The notes under the pieces are model-generated. The model was given only the letters and a program-made list of their open reading frames with translations, did no database searches and was not told the origin of the DNA. Shown here one piece after another: positions 33,522 through 46,000 of a stretch of 64,000 bases of DNA. The position numbers and the translations under genes are program-made. The number at the start of each line of letters is the position of its first letter. Positions within the stretch are counted from its first letter, which is position 1. The stretch lies in the NCBI GenBank assembly GCA_963921195.1, contig OY992538.1:8952330-9016329 (forward strand), read 5' to 3'. Origin of the DNA: Pegoplata infirma. Lineage: Eukaryota > Arthropoda > Insecta > Diptera > Anthomyiidae.

Positions 33522-34967
33522 TAGGGTATTCAATTAATCGAGGTTCTGCTTTAATCGGTTAACCGAGCAAATAATTAATCGGGGTTTGGATTTAATCGGT
33601 TATTAATCGGTTAAATTTGAATTATTCGGTTAACCGAATAATATCAATTTTAAATTTAAATTGAATATGAAACCAAAAACTTATATTTATAAAGACTATG
33701 CATGAGTCGGTTTCTTTTGACGTTTAAAGGTGGTGTTAGTTTTACAAATGGTATCTGGGAAAGCTGGAAGTTTTGTTTACCTTTTATTTTTCGTTTAATT
33801 TTGCTCGTCGTTTTGATTTAATTATATTTATTTCTTTTTTTTATTATGTATTTTTTTATTTTCAAGTGACACAACAATAATTTTCATTCATAGTTTTGAA
33901 ATTTTTCAATGTTTATTTTTCGTTATTTCCAAATTGTTCCCAAATACTTAAAAAAGATTGCCATCTGTTAATAACGACTTCGTTATTACCGTCACTACTA
34001 TTCATGAGTTACCCCTGTATAAAACCACGAATTTTATATACTTTTAAGAATTTTATTAGTAAGGAATCTATACCCGTTATGGCAAAGCATTAAATACCCT
34101 GTATAATGTTAGCCCAAATAAAGAATTTTTGTATGCCACCCTGAAAAATTAGCCCAATCCAAATTGGGCCCAATTCAATGTAAAAAATGTCAAAAAAAAA
34201 ACAAATCAATTTTTATAAAAAGGTAAAATTTACCCAAATTGCTGCCGGGTACTAAAATCAGTAACAAAAAAAATTGTTTGGTTTCCAAATTTGTTGTCTT
34301 TTATTTTTTAGTGCCGAAACTGCAATAATTTCATCGGTCGATATTTTCGTAATAAAAAATATATCTAAAGTATTTCCAAAAGTATTTGGAAGAAAAATAG
34401 TAGGAATTTTAGATGTGTTGAACTATTTATGCATCATAAAATAATTCGCGAACATTGCAAAAATTTGAGTTTATGCTGTATTGTCAATCGAAAATCTAAA
34501 TATCTCAAGATGAGATAGATCAGTTCTAAGGTCAGATTCGGATTAGGCACATGAAAAACTATTAGAAAAATTTATACTGTTGGCAATGTATAAAAAATTG
34601 GCTAGTTTTACTAATTTCTTTTTTTTTTAAACCGAAATATCTTTTTAGGACCTCGATAAAATATTTTATTGACGACGTTTTCACACATTGCTAAAAGAGA
34701 GTTTGATAATTTTTTTTATACCTAAACTTTTTTCAGCAGAACCGTAATTTAAATTATAAAAAACATCAAAACACAAAATAAAGCAAAAAAAAAATAGGTA
34801 AAAAATACATTAGGTACTAAAAAAAGAAATTTCGGTTAATCGGTTAATCGACACAAATTAATCGGTTTATTTGTTATTTGAAAATAGACAATTTTAAATT
34901 ATTCGAACAGTTAATCGACCAAAATTAATCGGTTAACCGATTAACGGTTAATCGATTGAATACCCTA
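33522..34967. mobile_element. hAT-type element, TAGGGTATTCAATTAATCG ends
   Basis: Ends TAGGGTATTCAAT and ATTGAATACCCTA; target duplication CTATTTAC at 33514-33521 and 34968-34975. The related CACAGTG element near 47960 has the uninterrupted site. GGTTAACCGA motifs repeat near both ends. No transposase; contains another small hAT at 33674-34017. Confidence 0.88.
33674..34017. mobile_element. 344-bp hAT-type element nested in another hAT
   Basis: Starts CAAAAACTTATATTT and ends GAGTTACCCCTG; flanks TATGAAAC (33666-33673) and TATAAAAC (34018-34025) differ at one base. The second copy, at 58032-58369, has a perfect 8-bp duplication, which confirms the boundaries. Confidence 0.75.
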
Positions 34968-36100
34968 CTATTTACTGAATAGCCAAATTATTAAATTAAA
35001 CCATGTACACCGTTGCGTATGATTGGTTTTTAAAGGCAATTATTAATATAAATCACTAGACACCGTTGCGTATGATTGTTATTTAAAGGCAATTACAATA
35101 TTAATCATTCGCCACTAATACAGTTTTCAAGCATTTATTATTGTAATTATAATAAAAGTGCACTAACTTGAAATGCGTGTAAAACAAAATCTAGCTCTGA
35201 ACTAGAAAAAAGCCTTGAGTGGTTTGTTATGGAATATGTCAACTTTCATTTGCTTTTGGTTTCATCCCATTCCGATTTTGGGTGTTGCACTGTGTTATAT
35301 ATTGTATTACATATCAATATTTATTGCATCATATAAAAATTTTTACTCGGGGTACCAAAGTTCACTTTTCTGAATGTTTTGACGTGCTGAGTCCATAGAT
35401 GACCTTTGAACTGGCCTATCGCTATTAGTTTTCGAGATATCTGCACATAAATGTGTGAAAATTGCTCAACTGCTATTGCTGTGTTTTTTTAAACATTTAG
35501 GTGCATATATCTTGAAAAGTAATATGTATAGGTCAGTTCAAAGGTCATATTTGGACTCAGCACGTCAAAAACATTCAGAAAAATGAATTTTGGTAGAATT
35601 TCAGAGACAAAAAAAAAAAGATTTTTTTTAATGTTTCTATTAATAGAAAGAGTTCCAATGAAGTCTCCATCCTGAAAATTTAAACTTAAGTAGTATAGGT
35701 GATTCTTAACAATATATATTTTTTCCAAAATTTTAAAAATAGCGTTTTTTGAGATATAGCTCTCCAAAAATTAAGGTTAAAACCAATGACCTTTGACCTT
35801 TTTCAAAAAAACCTTCGGGAATGTCATTTTAAAGGCTGTAATATTACCTATTATTTGCAACCTGACTGAGACCTGTATTGTTATTACTTTTTGAGTTATT
35901 TTAATTTATCTCAGAACACTTCTGTCAAATTTATACGATTTTCTTAATTTTCAAGACCGCATATCTCGAATACTGGAATGACCAGAAGCCTGAAAAAATG
36001 GCAAAATCTCTTTTTTGTTAAAGTAAACCCCAGTACTTAATTTCATTAAATTTGGAGGGGGTGCGGTCAACTCCTCGGTTGAATTGATGTGTTTTAGCTC

Positions 36101-36310
36101 AAAAGGTACTTTTTATAAATGGTACTTTTTATAAAAGGTACTTTTTATAAAAGGTACTTTTTATAAAAGGTACTTTTTATGAAAGGTACTTTTTATAAAA
36201 GGTACTTTTTATATAAGGTACTTTTTATTATAGGTACTTTTTATTAAAGATACTTTTTATAAAAGGTACATTTTATAAAAGGTATGTTTTATAAAAGGTG
36301 TGTTTTATTT
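36101..36310 (+). repeat. 16-bp minisatellite, right part
   Basis: About 13 units of GGTACTTTTTATAAAA, more diverged than the left part, then decaying into GGTGTGTTTTAT. Confidence 0.9.
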
Positions 36311-37062
36311 CACTAAAGGATCCTACATTCCAAATTTCACGTTTGAAAAACCCTTATTTCAGTAAATAAAATAAAGTACCAAAAGTACACTTTTTTACCC
36401 ATTTTACCCACGTAGAATCAACATTAGCAAAAACCCAGCCTTAGTGAATCTTTTTTCCGGGAGGTGAACCGACAATGCAAATATTAAGTTTCTAGTACCA
36501 TTATTTAAGGAAATATAAAATGTATAAATTGTCTCTGTGACAATTTTTTAAGGAAATATCAAAGGTACCAAAAGTACAGATTTTTACCCTTTTTGCCCCC
36601 TTAGAATCAACATTGGCAAAAATCCAGCCTTACTGGATCTATATTCCAGGATTTGAACAAACAGTCCAAATTTCAAGTTTCTATGACCATTATTTCAGGA
36701 GATATAAAATGTACAAAAAGTACTGTTTTTTACCCTTTTTACCCTCTCAGAATCAACATTGGCAAAATCCTGCCTTAGTGGTTTTATAGTCCGGGAGGTG
36801 AACATACAGTCCAAATTCCAAGTCTCTATGACCATTATATTCAGGAGATATAAAAAGTACCAAAAGTACAGTTTTCCCCCTTTTTACCCCCTTAGAATCA
36901 ACATTGGCAAAAAACCAGCCTTAGTGGATCTATATTCCGGGAGGTCAACCTACAGTCCAAATTTCAAGTCTCTAGCTTCAGCGGTTTGGGCTGGGCGATA
37001 ATGTATGTCAGTCAGTCAGTCTATCACATTACTCCTTTATAAATATAGATACAGACAAAAAA

Positions 37063-37463
37063 TACCATTATGAGATGGAGTTAGAGGATTAGCATGTTCC
37101 ACAAAAATTTTTGGCTTAATATTTTCTACAAAGTTGCTGTACACTCCATAAGAAAACATAGTTTTGTATACCGATATGTTGCAAGAACAGGCTACAGCTG
37201 GGAAATTTTAATCGTCTCTAAAATAAAATTCCGATGTGATTTTGCAAAACGCCGACACACGTAGTTTTTTTTTGTCTCCTCTATCAGAATCAGTCTTCGG
37301 AACCCAGTAATTTTGGAAAAAGTTTGAAATTGTTGTACAGTGTTATTAGTATTAAATATTTTTGAGTGTAGTAATACTGCGCTTACAGTTTTCCATTTCG
37401 TGATCCTGTTTCCTTTTAAAAGGACTTCAAAGTTTTAGAGAAACACATTTTGAAATTCTGTTT
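37063..37463. other. spacer with a CACCGTC-family fragment
   Basis: 37385-37440 matches the arm of the CACCGTC MITEs (TTTCGTGATCCTGTTTCCTT). The rest shows no gene. Confidence 0.4.
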
Positions 37464-38400
37464 TAAATTAATAAAAATTGTTCGACCTTTAAAATTCTTT
37501 TTTGAGAAATATTATTCTAGCTCAAGTTAATATATCTTTTACTAATCACTACGACGATATAGTCAAAGTTAAAATTTCCAAGAAACTATTAATAAAGTTA
37601 TTTGTTTTAAATTGTTTTAAATGCCTGAAATGTCAGACCAAACCATCTCCATTAAATTCAAACATAGTAACAGTATATCTCTTACGCGAGTAAGATGTTC
37701 ACTGCTGTTGTATACGAATTTATGTTTGAATTTAATGGAGATGGTTTGGTTGTGTATTTAGTCAATCACTTCTCATTATGTCTACTTACACACGAATATA
37801 TTTTATGATTTCATGATTTTCCACTTCCTAATTTGCTTACTACTCTCGACAATGGAATTTGACAAATTCCGAAATACGTGTCTAGTTAGTCTTACAAAAT
37901 GAAAGTAGAGTAAACATACACTCAAAAAATTACGTAGGTAAATTCCAGTGAATATTCACTTAAAACAAATGAATTTTTATTTAAAAACCATTCCACTATT
38001 TTTTCATTTAAAATAAAAACATATTACAGTCAATTTTTGATGTTAATTTAATGACTATCAAAAACATTAAAAATCTAAAGAATATTAACTTATTTTGTAT
38101 TGAAAAACAGTAAAACTATAGAAAAAAAATTTTAATGCCGTAATTGAATGTAACAGAAAATTCAGTTTTAAGACAGTAAAATATTTTTTTTTAAACTACA
38201 GAAACAGTAGAAAACAAGAAATCCATAATAAAATTAATGATTTTTCTTTTAAAATAACTTTACTGATTAATTTTTAAGATAACCTACAAACATGTAATGA
38301 CATAATTTTCTTAGTGTAAGTATTTGTTATGTTAATTCATAATGGGGAAATTGGCCTCGAACTGGAATAAACTCTATTTCATTAAAAAAACTTTATAAGT
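37464..38400. mobile_element. inverted-arm element P4, interrupted by a MITE
   Basis: Left arm starts TTAATAAAAATTGTTCGACC and runs to 37620. The hairpin-GAAA motif is at 37853-37885 (GAAATACGTGTCTAG). The central pair GACCAAACCATCTCCATTAA at 37639 is mirrored near 37730. The right arm ends GGCCTCGAACTGGAATAAAC near 38370. A CACTC-type MITE is inserted at 37919-38316. Confidence 0.55.
37919..38316 (+). mobile_element. CACTC-type MITE, 398 bp
   Basis: Starts CACTCAAAAAATTACG and ends ATTTTCTTAGTG, flanked by TA at 37917-37918 and 38317-38318. No tRNA-like core in this short version. Confidence 0.75.
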
Positions 38401-38401
38401 A

Positions 38402-39760
38402 CCCAGGCAGAAACTGCCAACCGTTCCAAAGAAAAAGTCTCGGCAAAGCACTCTATTTTTTGTGTAAAAGGTAGTATGAATTCGAAAATGTGCTTGGCAA
38501 GCGCTTTGCCAATGTTTTTCTATTTAAATCCGTTCAAAATATAATTTTTTTATTTAAATTTATTAATTTTCGTAACAATTGGAATATTTTTTATTTCTCT
38601 GCAGGATAAGTGGCCGGTCCTTGATAGTTCTCGTGATATGTCACTTAGACACAATGACCTACATATTACAAACTTGACATCTTTTATATAAAAACACCTG
38701 TTTCTTTCGTGAGGAAGTGTCTTAAACCTTGGATACATCACATGTGAAATGTCATTGGGCCTATCCCTTTGGAACACTACCCGATTCGGTTCAATACACC
38801 ACTTTTTTCGGGACTTTTCCAAAAATTTTCCTAGAAGCATTTTAAATAATTTTTTTTTTCCAAAGCGCAAAGAAAACTGCAAACAAATTTTTTCCGGGAC
38901 TTAGAAAATATTTCAAAGTTTGTCCTAATAAATTAGTTAATAAATTTTTATACCCTCCAACCACAGTATGGGGGTATACTCACTTTGTCATTCCGTTTGT
39001 AACGCATCGAAATATCGGTCGCTTACCCCATTAAGTATATATATTATTGATCCATGATCGATTCTAAGACATTCTGTGAATGTCCGTCTGCCCGTCTGTC
39101 TGTAGATGGCACGATGCAGTCCAAAATAAAAGCCTCCTGCAATTTGGCATGAATATGTCTTATGATCCTAGGCAGGTTAAGTTCGTAAATGGGCAAAATC
39201 GGCCCAGGGGGAAAAAAAGTTTCCACTTGAAGAACTAAACCAATCTCTGAAAAAATACACTTTTTTACATGTTTTTTTTTGTATTTTTGTTAAATAAATG
39301 AAACATCTGGTATGTTTATCGGGATGGGAAGGTGCTCTTAACATCCCCCACTGAACACATTACCACCTCCCCCCCCCCCCAGAAAAAACAAACGCCCCTC
39401 ACAATTTATTTTTTATTTTTTTTACATTTTGGAGGGTATAAAAGATTCGGCACGGCCAAATTTAACGCTCTCACTTGTTTATCCTAATTTAATAAATTTC
39501 TTTATTCAAATAAACACAAAAAAAGTTGTGTCTTATGGACTTATACAATTTTAATACGTCCCATTTTTTTGTTCTAAAAGTGCTATAATAGTACCATATT
39601 TTTTGTTTTTAAAGCGCTTTAAAATAGCAACGGCATACCGTTTACCGTGGTTATCATTTTGGACGCTGGGGGAGTACTAAAATGTAATGCTTTCCCAGCA
39701 CACAAGCGACCATAAAAGGTACTTTGCCAGCGCTTTCCCGTTCGTATTTTTCTGCCTGGG
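38402..39760. mobile_element. CCCAGGCAGAAA-ended element with nested DINE-like element
   Basis: Ends CCCAGGCAGAAA and TTTTCTGCCTGGG, flanked by TA on both sides (38400-38401 and 39761-39762). GGCAAAGC/GCTTTGCC motifs recur near the ends. The centre holds a family-3 DINE-like element. No transposase. Confidence 0.7.
38946..39481 (+). mobile_element. DINE-1-like element, family 3, + orientation
   Basis: Starts TTATACCCTCCAACCACAGT, has CCGTCTGCCCGTCTGTCTG near 39083, and ends GATTCGGCACGGCC...TCTCACTTGTTT. Confidence 0.75.
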
Positions 39761-39762
39761 TA

Positions 39763-41610
39763 GTTTCTTGAAAATTTGTTACTTTGGGGCAGCTCCAAAA
39801 ATGTATAGCCGATTTTTAAAAGTTAGTTAAAAAGTTAGAGCAGTTTATACGTGATATATTTTTCTTACTTTTGCTACAACAGTCGAACTTTGACCCGCGA
39901 TAATTCCAAAACTATACAGAATTTTGAAAATCTAGGTATGCAATAGGAAGGCTCATTTTTGGGCTTTTCTCTCTGATCAAATTCTAATACCCGTCAAAAC
40001 TGTCGTTCCCCTAAGGGTTACCTTCATGCAAAATCGTTCATTTTTTAAGGCATTTTTTGCAAAAATCACAATTATGAGGATTTTTTGATTTTTTTTTTTT
40101 TGATGACGAAGCTAACATTTGCCTTAGTAAATACATTTTTTTTTAACATTTTATTGTAATTTAAAAATGTAATTAATGTTATTATTAACATTTTTTGTTA
40201 TATGGATTATATTTTTTATTTTTGATATTGAAGATTTTATAATTATTTCGGTTAACATCATTTCGTCAAGAAAATGAAAATTAGTTTTATTTCTGTAAAT
40301 ATGAGCTTTGTAACATTTTTTAATGGCTAGTTGTAATAATTGCATCGTTACAAACATGTTAAATGTTTAATTTTTATTAATTTCATATTACCATGAATTC
40401 CCCTATTGCACATACATACAACTATAGAACAGTAAATATTGGCCGAAAAGGATGCTAGTGATGTTGACTTGGTTTTTAAGCTAGATGCTCATTTTATGTT
40501 TGTATGTGTATACGTGTATTTTTATGTATCGGTATGTGTGTGTGTGTGTGTGTGTTTGTGTGAATGTGCTTATTTCATTTTATCTTCGTCGTCCTCGTTG
40601 GTATGTACAAAGTGTAGAAATTCAAGAGTTTCAATTTCCTTTTTGCCTTAAATACGAGTACAACTCAAATAAATTCATGGCACTAGGCCAGTGTCACACA
40701 AACAACAACAAAAACCCATATAGAATATACAACGAACAGCGAAAGAAAAAAATATATGTATGAAACAGCATAAAGACAAACATTATTACACTGGCATACA
40801 GTTTCAGTAACAACAATGTACTACTTTAATAGATGTGATTAAATTTATAGCACTGTTAAAGTTTTTAGAGGTCAAGTGACTATTTATAAACAAAATGCGG
40901 TAGAATTTGCTTTTAAAATGTGGATAAATATTGTTAAGGCGTATGATTAATATTAATTGAAATAAAGAATTACAATATCACTCATACGCCTGTCAGTTCA
41001 CCTAACTAATTGTAAGTAAAAATCAGAGAAAAATATCACATCAGGTTACGGTGGTTGATTATGAGAGATCTGCTGAAAGTCAAATCGAGTTAACTCACAG
41101 AAATTCGGCGGCTGCGATAAAAGTTCTCTGCTGATTTTGCATAAAAAACGTAATGCGTATGATTAATAAAAAAACACAACCATCATACTTCTCTACTCTT
41201 TACTAGTTTAATTCACTTGATATTTTATAAAAAAAGGATCTGTTAGAAATGTATCACTTGTTCTGCTATTATTACGATCACAGCTGTTTATCCTTTAAAA
41301 CAAACTAAATTTATTCATTGATAAAAATGCGCATATTCAAACTCTCTTCGTACTTGGGTTTGTTTTTAATTTTTTTTTTTTTTTTAACATATTTTTATTT
41401 TTTTTCTAGAGCATCGTTTGGCATGGCCTCCCCATCGCCATCCTCATCTCATTCATCATCAATACAAAATATTTAGTACATTCGTTTCATCTGTAAATTT
41501 GAGATGAAATTTCCTATTCAAAATTTAATGCTTTTGCTCTCATTGTTGTGAAGCGTTAAACACGTGAAATTTCAGTGTTTTATCAGAGATGATAAGTGGG
41601 AATTACAGTA
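39763..41610. other. non-repetitive AT-rich region, no gene recognised
   Basis: Holds a (TG)n tract at 40530-40563 and a short hairpin at 40938-40993 (GGCGTATGATTAATATTAAT and CATACGCC). ORFs over the (TG)n tract encode only Cys/Val repeats. The region may be regulatory, but nothing specific can be shown. Confidence 0.4.
40530..40563 (+). repeat. (TG)n microsatellite
   Basis: About fourteen TG dinucleotides with one TT interruption. Confidence 0.9.
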
Positions 41611-44600
41611 TAGAAAAAAAAAAAAATTTTTTCTATAGAAAAATTAAAATTTTTTATAGAAAAATTATAAAAAAATTTCTATATAAAAATTATAAAAAAA
41701 TTTATAAAGAAAAATTAAAAAAAATTTTCAATAGAAAAATTATAATAAATTTTCTATAAAAAAATTTCTATAGAAAAATTTAAAAAAATTTCTATAGAAA
41801 AATTATAAAATATGTTCTATAGAAAAATTATTAAACATCATCTATAGAAAAATTATAAAAAATTTTCTATAGAAATTTTATAAAAAATTTTCTATAGAAA
41901 AATTTTCTATAGAAAAATTATAAAAAATTTTCTATAGAAAAATTATAACGATTTTTTTATAGAAAAATTATAAAAAATTTTCTATTGAAAAATTACAAAA
42001 AATTTTCTATAGAAAAATTATAAAACATGTTCATTAAAAAATTATAAAATATGTTCTATAGAAAAATTATAAAAAATTTTCTATAGAAAAATTATAAAAA
42101 ATTTTCTATAGAAAAATTATAAAAAATTTTCTATAGAAAAATTATAAAAAATTTTCTATAGAAAAATTATAAAAAATTTTCTATAGAAAAATTATAAAAA
42201 ATTTTCTATAGAAAAATTATAAAAAATTTTCTATAGAAAAATTATAAAAAATTTTCTATAGAAAAATTATAAAAAATTTTCTATAGAAAAATTATAAAAA
42301 ATTTTCTATAGAAAAATTATAAAAAATTTTCTATAGAAAAATTATAAAATATTTTCTATAGAAAAATTATAAAAAAATTTTCTATAGAAAAATTATTTAA
42401 AATTTTTTATAGAAAAATTATAAAAAATTTTCTATAGAAAAATTATAAAATATGTTCTATGGAAAAATTATAAAATATATTCTATAGAAAAATTATAAAA
42501 TATGTTGTATAGAAAAATTACAAAATATGTTCAATAGAAAAAATATAAAATATGAGGCATTCCACACCAAATGTCCCGCTACAGAAAATCATGTGTCCCG
42601 TAAATTTCTGAATAGGTTGTTTGTTTTACTAATTTTCAAAAACTGGGCTTAGAAGGCGTGGTCAAATATAGGAAAAATGGTCAAATTTGTGGCGAGTTGC
42701 CTTGATTAAATATTTATCACATTAAAACGGAATGCACCACAATCTCAAAAATTTACATTCTTATATAGTTTTGTATGGGCTATCGATTAATTTTTTTTTT
42801 TTGGAAAATTTTCAGAACCCGTTCTGAAATTTTCCATTTTTTTAAAATCTCAATTTATTTAAAAACATGTCACTTTTTTTTCTAATTTTTTTTTTTAAGT
42901 TTAGATGTTTGTCCATCCACACAAAAGAATTCAGAAACACGTTCATCGTTTTTTTCGAGAAAATCGCATTTGAACTTTAAATTTCATAACAATTTTGTAA
43001 TTTGCTTGTATTTTCTGGATTTAACGTTGCGAATGAGTAATATTAATTGCATAAATATTACTCATTCGCAATGTTAAATCAAAGAAATACAAGCAAATTA
43101 CAAAATTGTTATGAAATTTAAAGTTCAAATGCGATTTTCTCGAAAAAAACGAAGAACGTGTCTCTGAATTTTTTTGTGTGGATGGACAAACATCTTAACT
43201 TTTAAAAAAAATTTAAAAAAGAAAAAAAGGGTGGCATGTTTTTTAATAAATTGACATTTTTAAAAAATGGAAAATTTTAGAACTGGTTCTGAAAATTTTC
43301 CAAAAATTTTTAATCGATAGCCCATACAAAACTATATAAGAATGTAAATTTTTGAGATTGTGGTGCATCCCGTTTTAATGTGATAAATATTTAATCAAGG
43401 CAACTCGCCACAAATTTGACCATTTTTCCAATATTTGACCACGCCTCCTAAGCCCAGTTTTCGAAAAATTGAAAAACCAAAAACGCAATTTTCTAAGTTC
43501 CATATAGGGCTATCCATACAACCTATTCAGAAGTTTACGGTACACGTGTTTTTTTCGCTGGACATTTGTTGTGGAATGCCTCATATGTTCTATAGAAAAA
43601 TTATAAAAAATTTTCAATAGAAAAATTATAAAAAATTTTCTATAGAAAAATTATAAAAAATTTTCTATAGAAAAATTATAAAAAATTTTCTATAGAAAAA
43701 TTATAAAAAATTTTCTATAGAAAAATTACAAAAAATTTTCTACAGAAAAATTATAAAAAATTTTCTATAGAAAAATTATAAAAAATTTTCTACAGAAAAA
43801 TTATAAAAAATTTTCTATAGAAAAATTTTAATAAATTTTCTATAGAAAAATTATAAAAAAATTTCTATAAAAAATTATAAAATATGTTCTATAGAAAAAT
43901 TATTAATCATCTTCTATAGAAAAATTATATAATATGTTCTATAAAAAAATTATTAAAAATTTTCTATAGAAAAATTATAAAAAATTTTCTATAGAAAAAT
44001 TATAAAATATGGTTTATAGAAAAATTATAAAATATGTTCTATAGAAAAATTATAAACTATGTTCTATAGAAAATTATAAAATATGTACTACAGAAAAATT
44101 ATAAAAAATTTTCTATAGAAACTTTTTAAAAAATTTTCTATAGAAACATTATAAAAAATGTTCAATAGAAAAATTATAAAAAATTTCTATAGAAAAATTA
44201 TAAAAAATTTTCTAAAGAAAAATTATAAAAAACTTTTTATAGAAAAATTATAAAAAACTTTTTATAGAAAAATTATAAAAAATTTTCGATAGAAAAATTA
44301 TAAAAAATTTTCTATAGAAAAATTATAAAAAATTTTCTATAGAAAAATTATAAAAAATTTTCTATAGAAAAATTATAAAAAATTTTCTATAGAAAAATTA
44401 TAAAAAATTTTCTATAGAAAAATTATAAAAAATTTTCTATAGAAAAATTATAAAAAATTTTCTATAGAAAAATTATAAAAAATTTTCTATAGAAAAATTA
44501 TAAAAAATTTTCTATAGAAAAATTATAAAAAATTTTCTATAGAAAAATTATAAAAAATTTTCTATAGAAAAATTATAAAAAATTTTCTATAGAAAAATTA

Positions 44601-46000
44601 TAAAAAATTTTCTATAGAAAAATTATAAAAAATTTTCTATAGAAAAATTATAAAAAATTTTCTAAGGAAAAATTATAAAAATTTTTCTATAGAAAAATTA
44701 TAAAAATTTTTCTATAGAAAAATTATAAAAAATTTTCTATAGAAAAATTATAAAAAATTTTCTATAGAAAAATTATAAAAAATTTTCTATAGAAAAATTA
44801 TAAAAAATTTTCTATAGAAAAATTATAAAAAATTTTCTATAGAAAAATTATAAAAAATTTTCTATAGAAAAATTATAAAAAATTTTCTATAGAAAAATTA
44901 TAAAAAATTTTCTATAGAAACTTTTTAAAAAATTTTCTATAGAAAAATTATAAAAAAATTTTCTATAGAAAAATTATAAAAAAATTTTCTATAGAAAAAT
45001 TATAAAAAAATTTCGATAGAAAAATTATAAAAAATTTTCTATTGAAAAATTATAAAAAATTTTCTATAGAAAAATTATAAAAAATTTTCTATAGAAAAAT
45101 TATAAAAAATTTTCTATAGAAAAATTATAAAAAATTTTCTATAGAAAAATTATAAAAAATTTTCTATAGAAAAATTATAAAAAATTTTCTATAGAAAAAT
45201 TATAAAAAATTTTCTATAGAAAAATTATAAAAATTTTTTTATAGAAAAATTTTAAAAAATTTTCTATAGAAAAATTATAAAAAATTTTCTATAGAAAAAT
45301 TATAAAAAATTTTCTATAGAAAAATTATAAAATATGTTCTATAGAAAAATTATAAAATATGTTCTATAGAAAAATTATAAAAAATTTTCTATAGAAAAAT
45401 TATAGAAAAATTTCAAAAAATGTTCTATACAAAAATTATAAAATATGTTCTATAGAAAAATTATAAAATATCTTCTATAGAAAAATTATAAAAAATTTTC
45501 TATAGAAAAATTATAGAAAAATTTCAAAAAATGTTCTATACAAAAATTATAAAATATGTTCTATAGAAAAATTATAAAATATGTTCTATAGAAAAATTAT
45601 AAAAAAATTTCTATAGAAAAATTATAAAAAGTTTTGTATAGAAAAATTATGAAAAATTTTCTATAGAAAAATTATAATATATGTTCTATAGAAATATTTT
45701 AAAAAATTTTCTATAAAAAAATTATAAAAAAATTTCTATAGAAAAATTATAAAATAATAAAATATGTTCTATAGAAAAATTATAAAAAATTTTCTAAAAT
45801 ATGTTCTATAGAAAAATTATTAAACATCTTCTATAGAAAAATTATAAAAAAATTTCTATAGAAAAATTATAAAATATGTTCTATAGAAAAATTATCAAAA
45901 ATGTTCTAAAGAAAAATTATAAAAAATTTTCTATAGAAAAATTATAAAAAATTTCCTATAGAAAAATTTTAAAAAATTTTCTATAGAAAAATTAAAAAAA
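41611..46000 (+). repeat. 25-bp AT-rich minisatellite array, about 4.4 kb
   Basis: The unit is 25 bp and consists of TTTTCTATAGAAAA plus ATTATAAAAAA. The central block is nearly homogeneous (for example 44300-44900), while both edges are diverged. Excluding the foldback insertion at 42554-43582 there are roughly 130 units. Each unit contains a perfect 14-bp palindrome, TTTTCTATAGAAAA. Confidence 0.95.
42554..43582. mobile_element. GAGGCATTCC foldback element, copy 1, inside the minisatellite
   Basis: Ends GAGGCATTCCACACCAAATG and the near complement; target duplication ATAT at 42550-42553 and 43583-43586. Arms of about 470 bp are inverted copies around a centre near 43040-43070. No ORF. The 4-bp duplication is shared with copy 2. 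Confidence 0.88.

Larger units (their letters stand above)
33213..35303. mobile_element. CACAGTG-ended element with TTA duplication
   Basis: Left end CACAGTGATACAAAATCG, right end with GGTTTCATCCCATTCCGATT then GCACTGTG. TTA flanks both ends; the empty site in element E copy 1 near 11500 reads GTTTAATTATATATTG. Inner arms share AAGCAAATGAAAG. PIF/Harbinger-like by TTA target, inference. A second, incomplete copy begins at 47698. Its centre is occupied by a hAT element. Confidence 0.75.
31770..35351 (+). mobile_element. CCCGAGTAAAAAT-ended element E, copy 2, with nested elements
   Basis: Same ends as 10101-11561, flanked by GT on both sides. Comparison with copy 1 shows two insertions unique to this copy, at 31839-32637 and at 33213-35303, and lacks the CACTC MITE of copy 1. 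Confidence 0.8.
31211..36100. mobile_element. foldback element inside the 16-bp minisatellite
   Basis: Ends GAGTTAAAACACCTCAATTC and the near complement GAATTGATGTGTTTTAGCTC. Left arm 31211-31769 plus 35352-35500 is mirrored by 35500-36100; shared motifs include AATGACCTTTGACCTTTTTC. No ORF. AAAA flanks both ends. The left arm holds element E copy 2. Confidence 0.65.
29851..37062. mobile_element. outer element G carrying ~125-bp tandem units, heavily interrupted
   Basis: Left part 29851-30138 and right part 36320-37062 share units with AAAAGTACCAAAAGTACA and, on the right, four tandem copies with AGAATCAACATTGGCAAAA and CCGGGAGGT. The right end reads CTAGCTTCAGCGGTTTGGGC, then GTCAGTCAGTCAGTC and TTTATAAATATAGAT. 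I know this tail from arthropod repeats bearing minisatellites, but not its autonomous partner. Everything between 30139 and 36310 is inserted or amplified sequence. Confidence 0.5.

Noticed and set aside
33213..35303. Transib element because of the CACAGTG end
   Set aside because: The heptamer fits, but Transib makes 5-bp duplications; here the empty site shows 3 bp (TTA).
40439..40763. ORFs over the (TG)n tract
   Set aside because: Product is Cys/Val repeat from the microsatellite; no conservation or gene structure.
41611..46000. CRISPR-like array
   Set aside because: Units are directly contiguous with no unique spacers, in a eukaryotic AT-rich region; it is a minisatellite.
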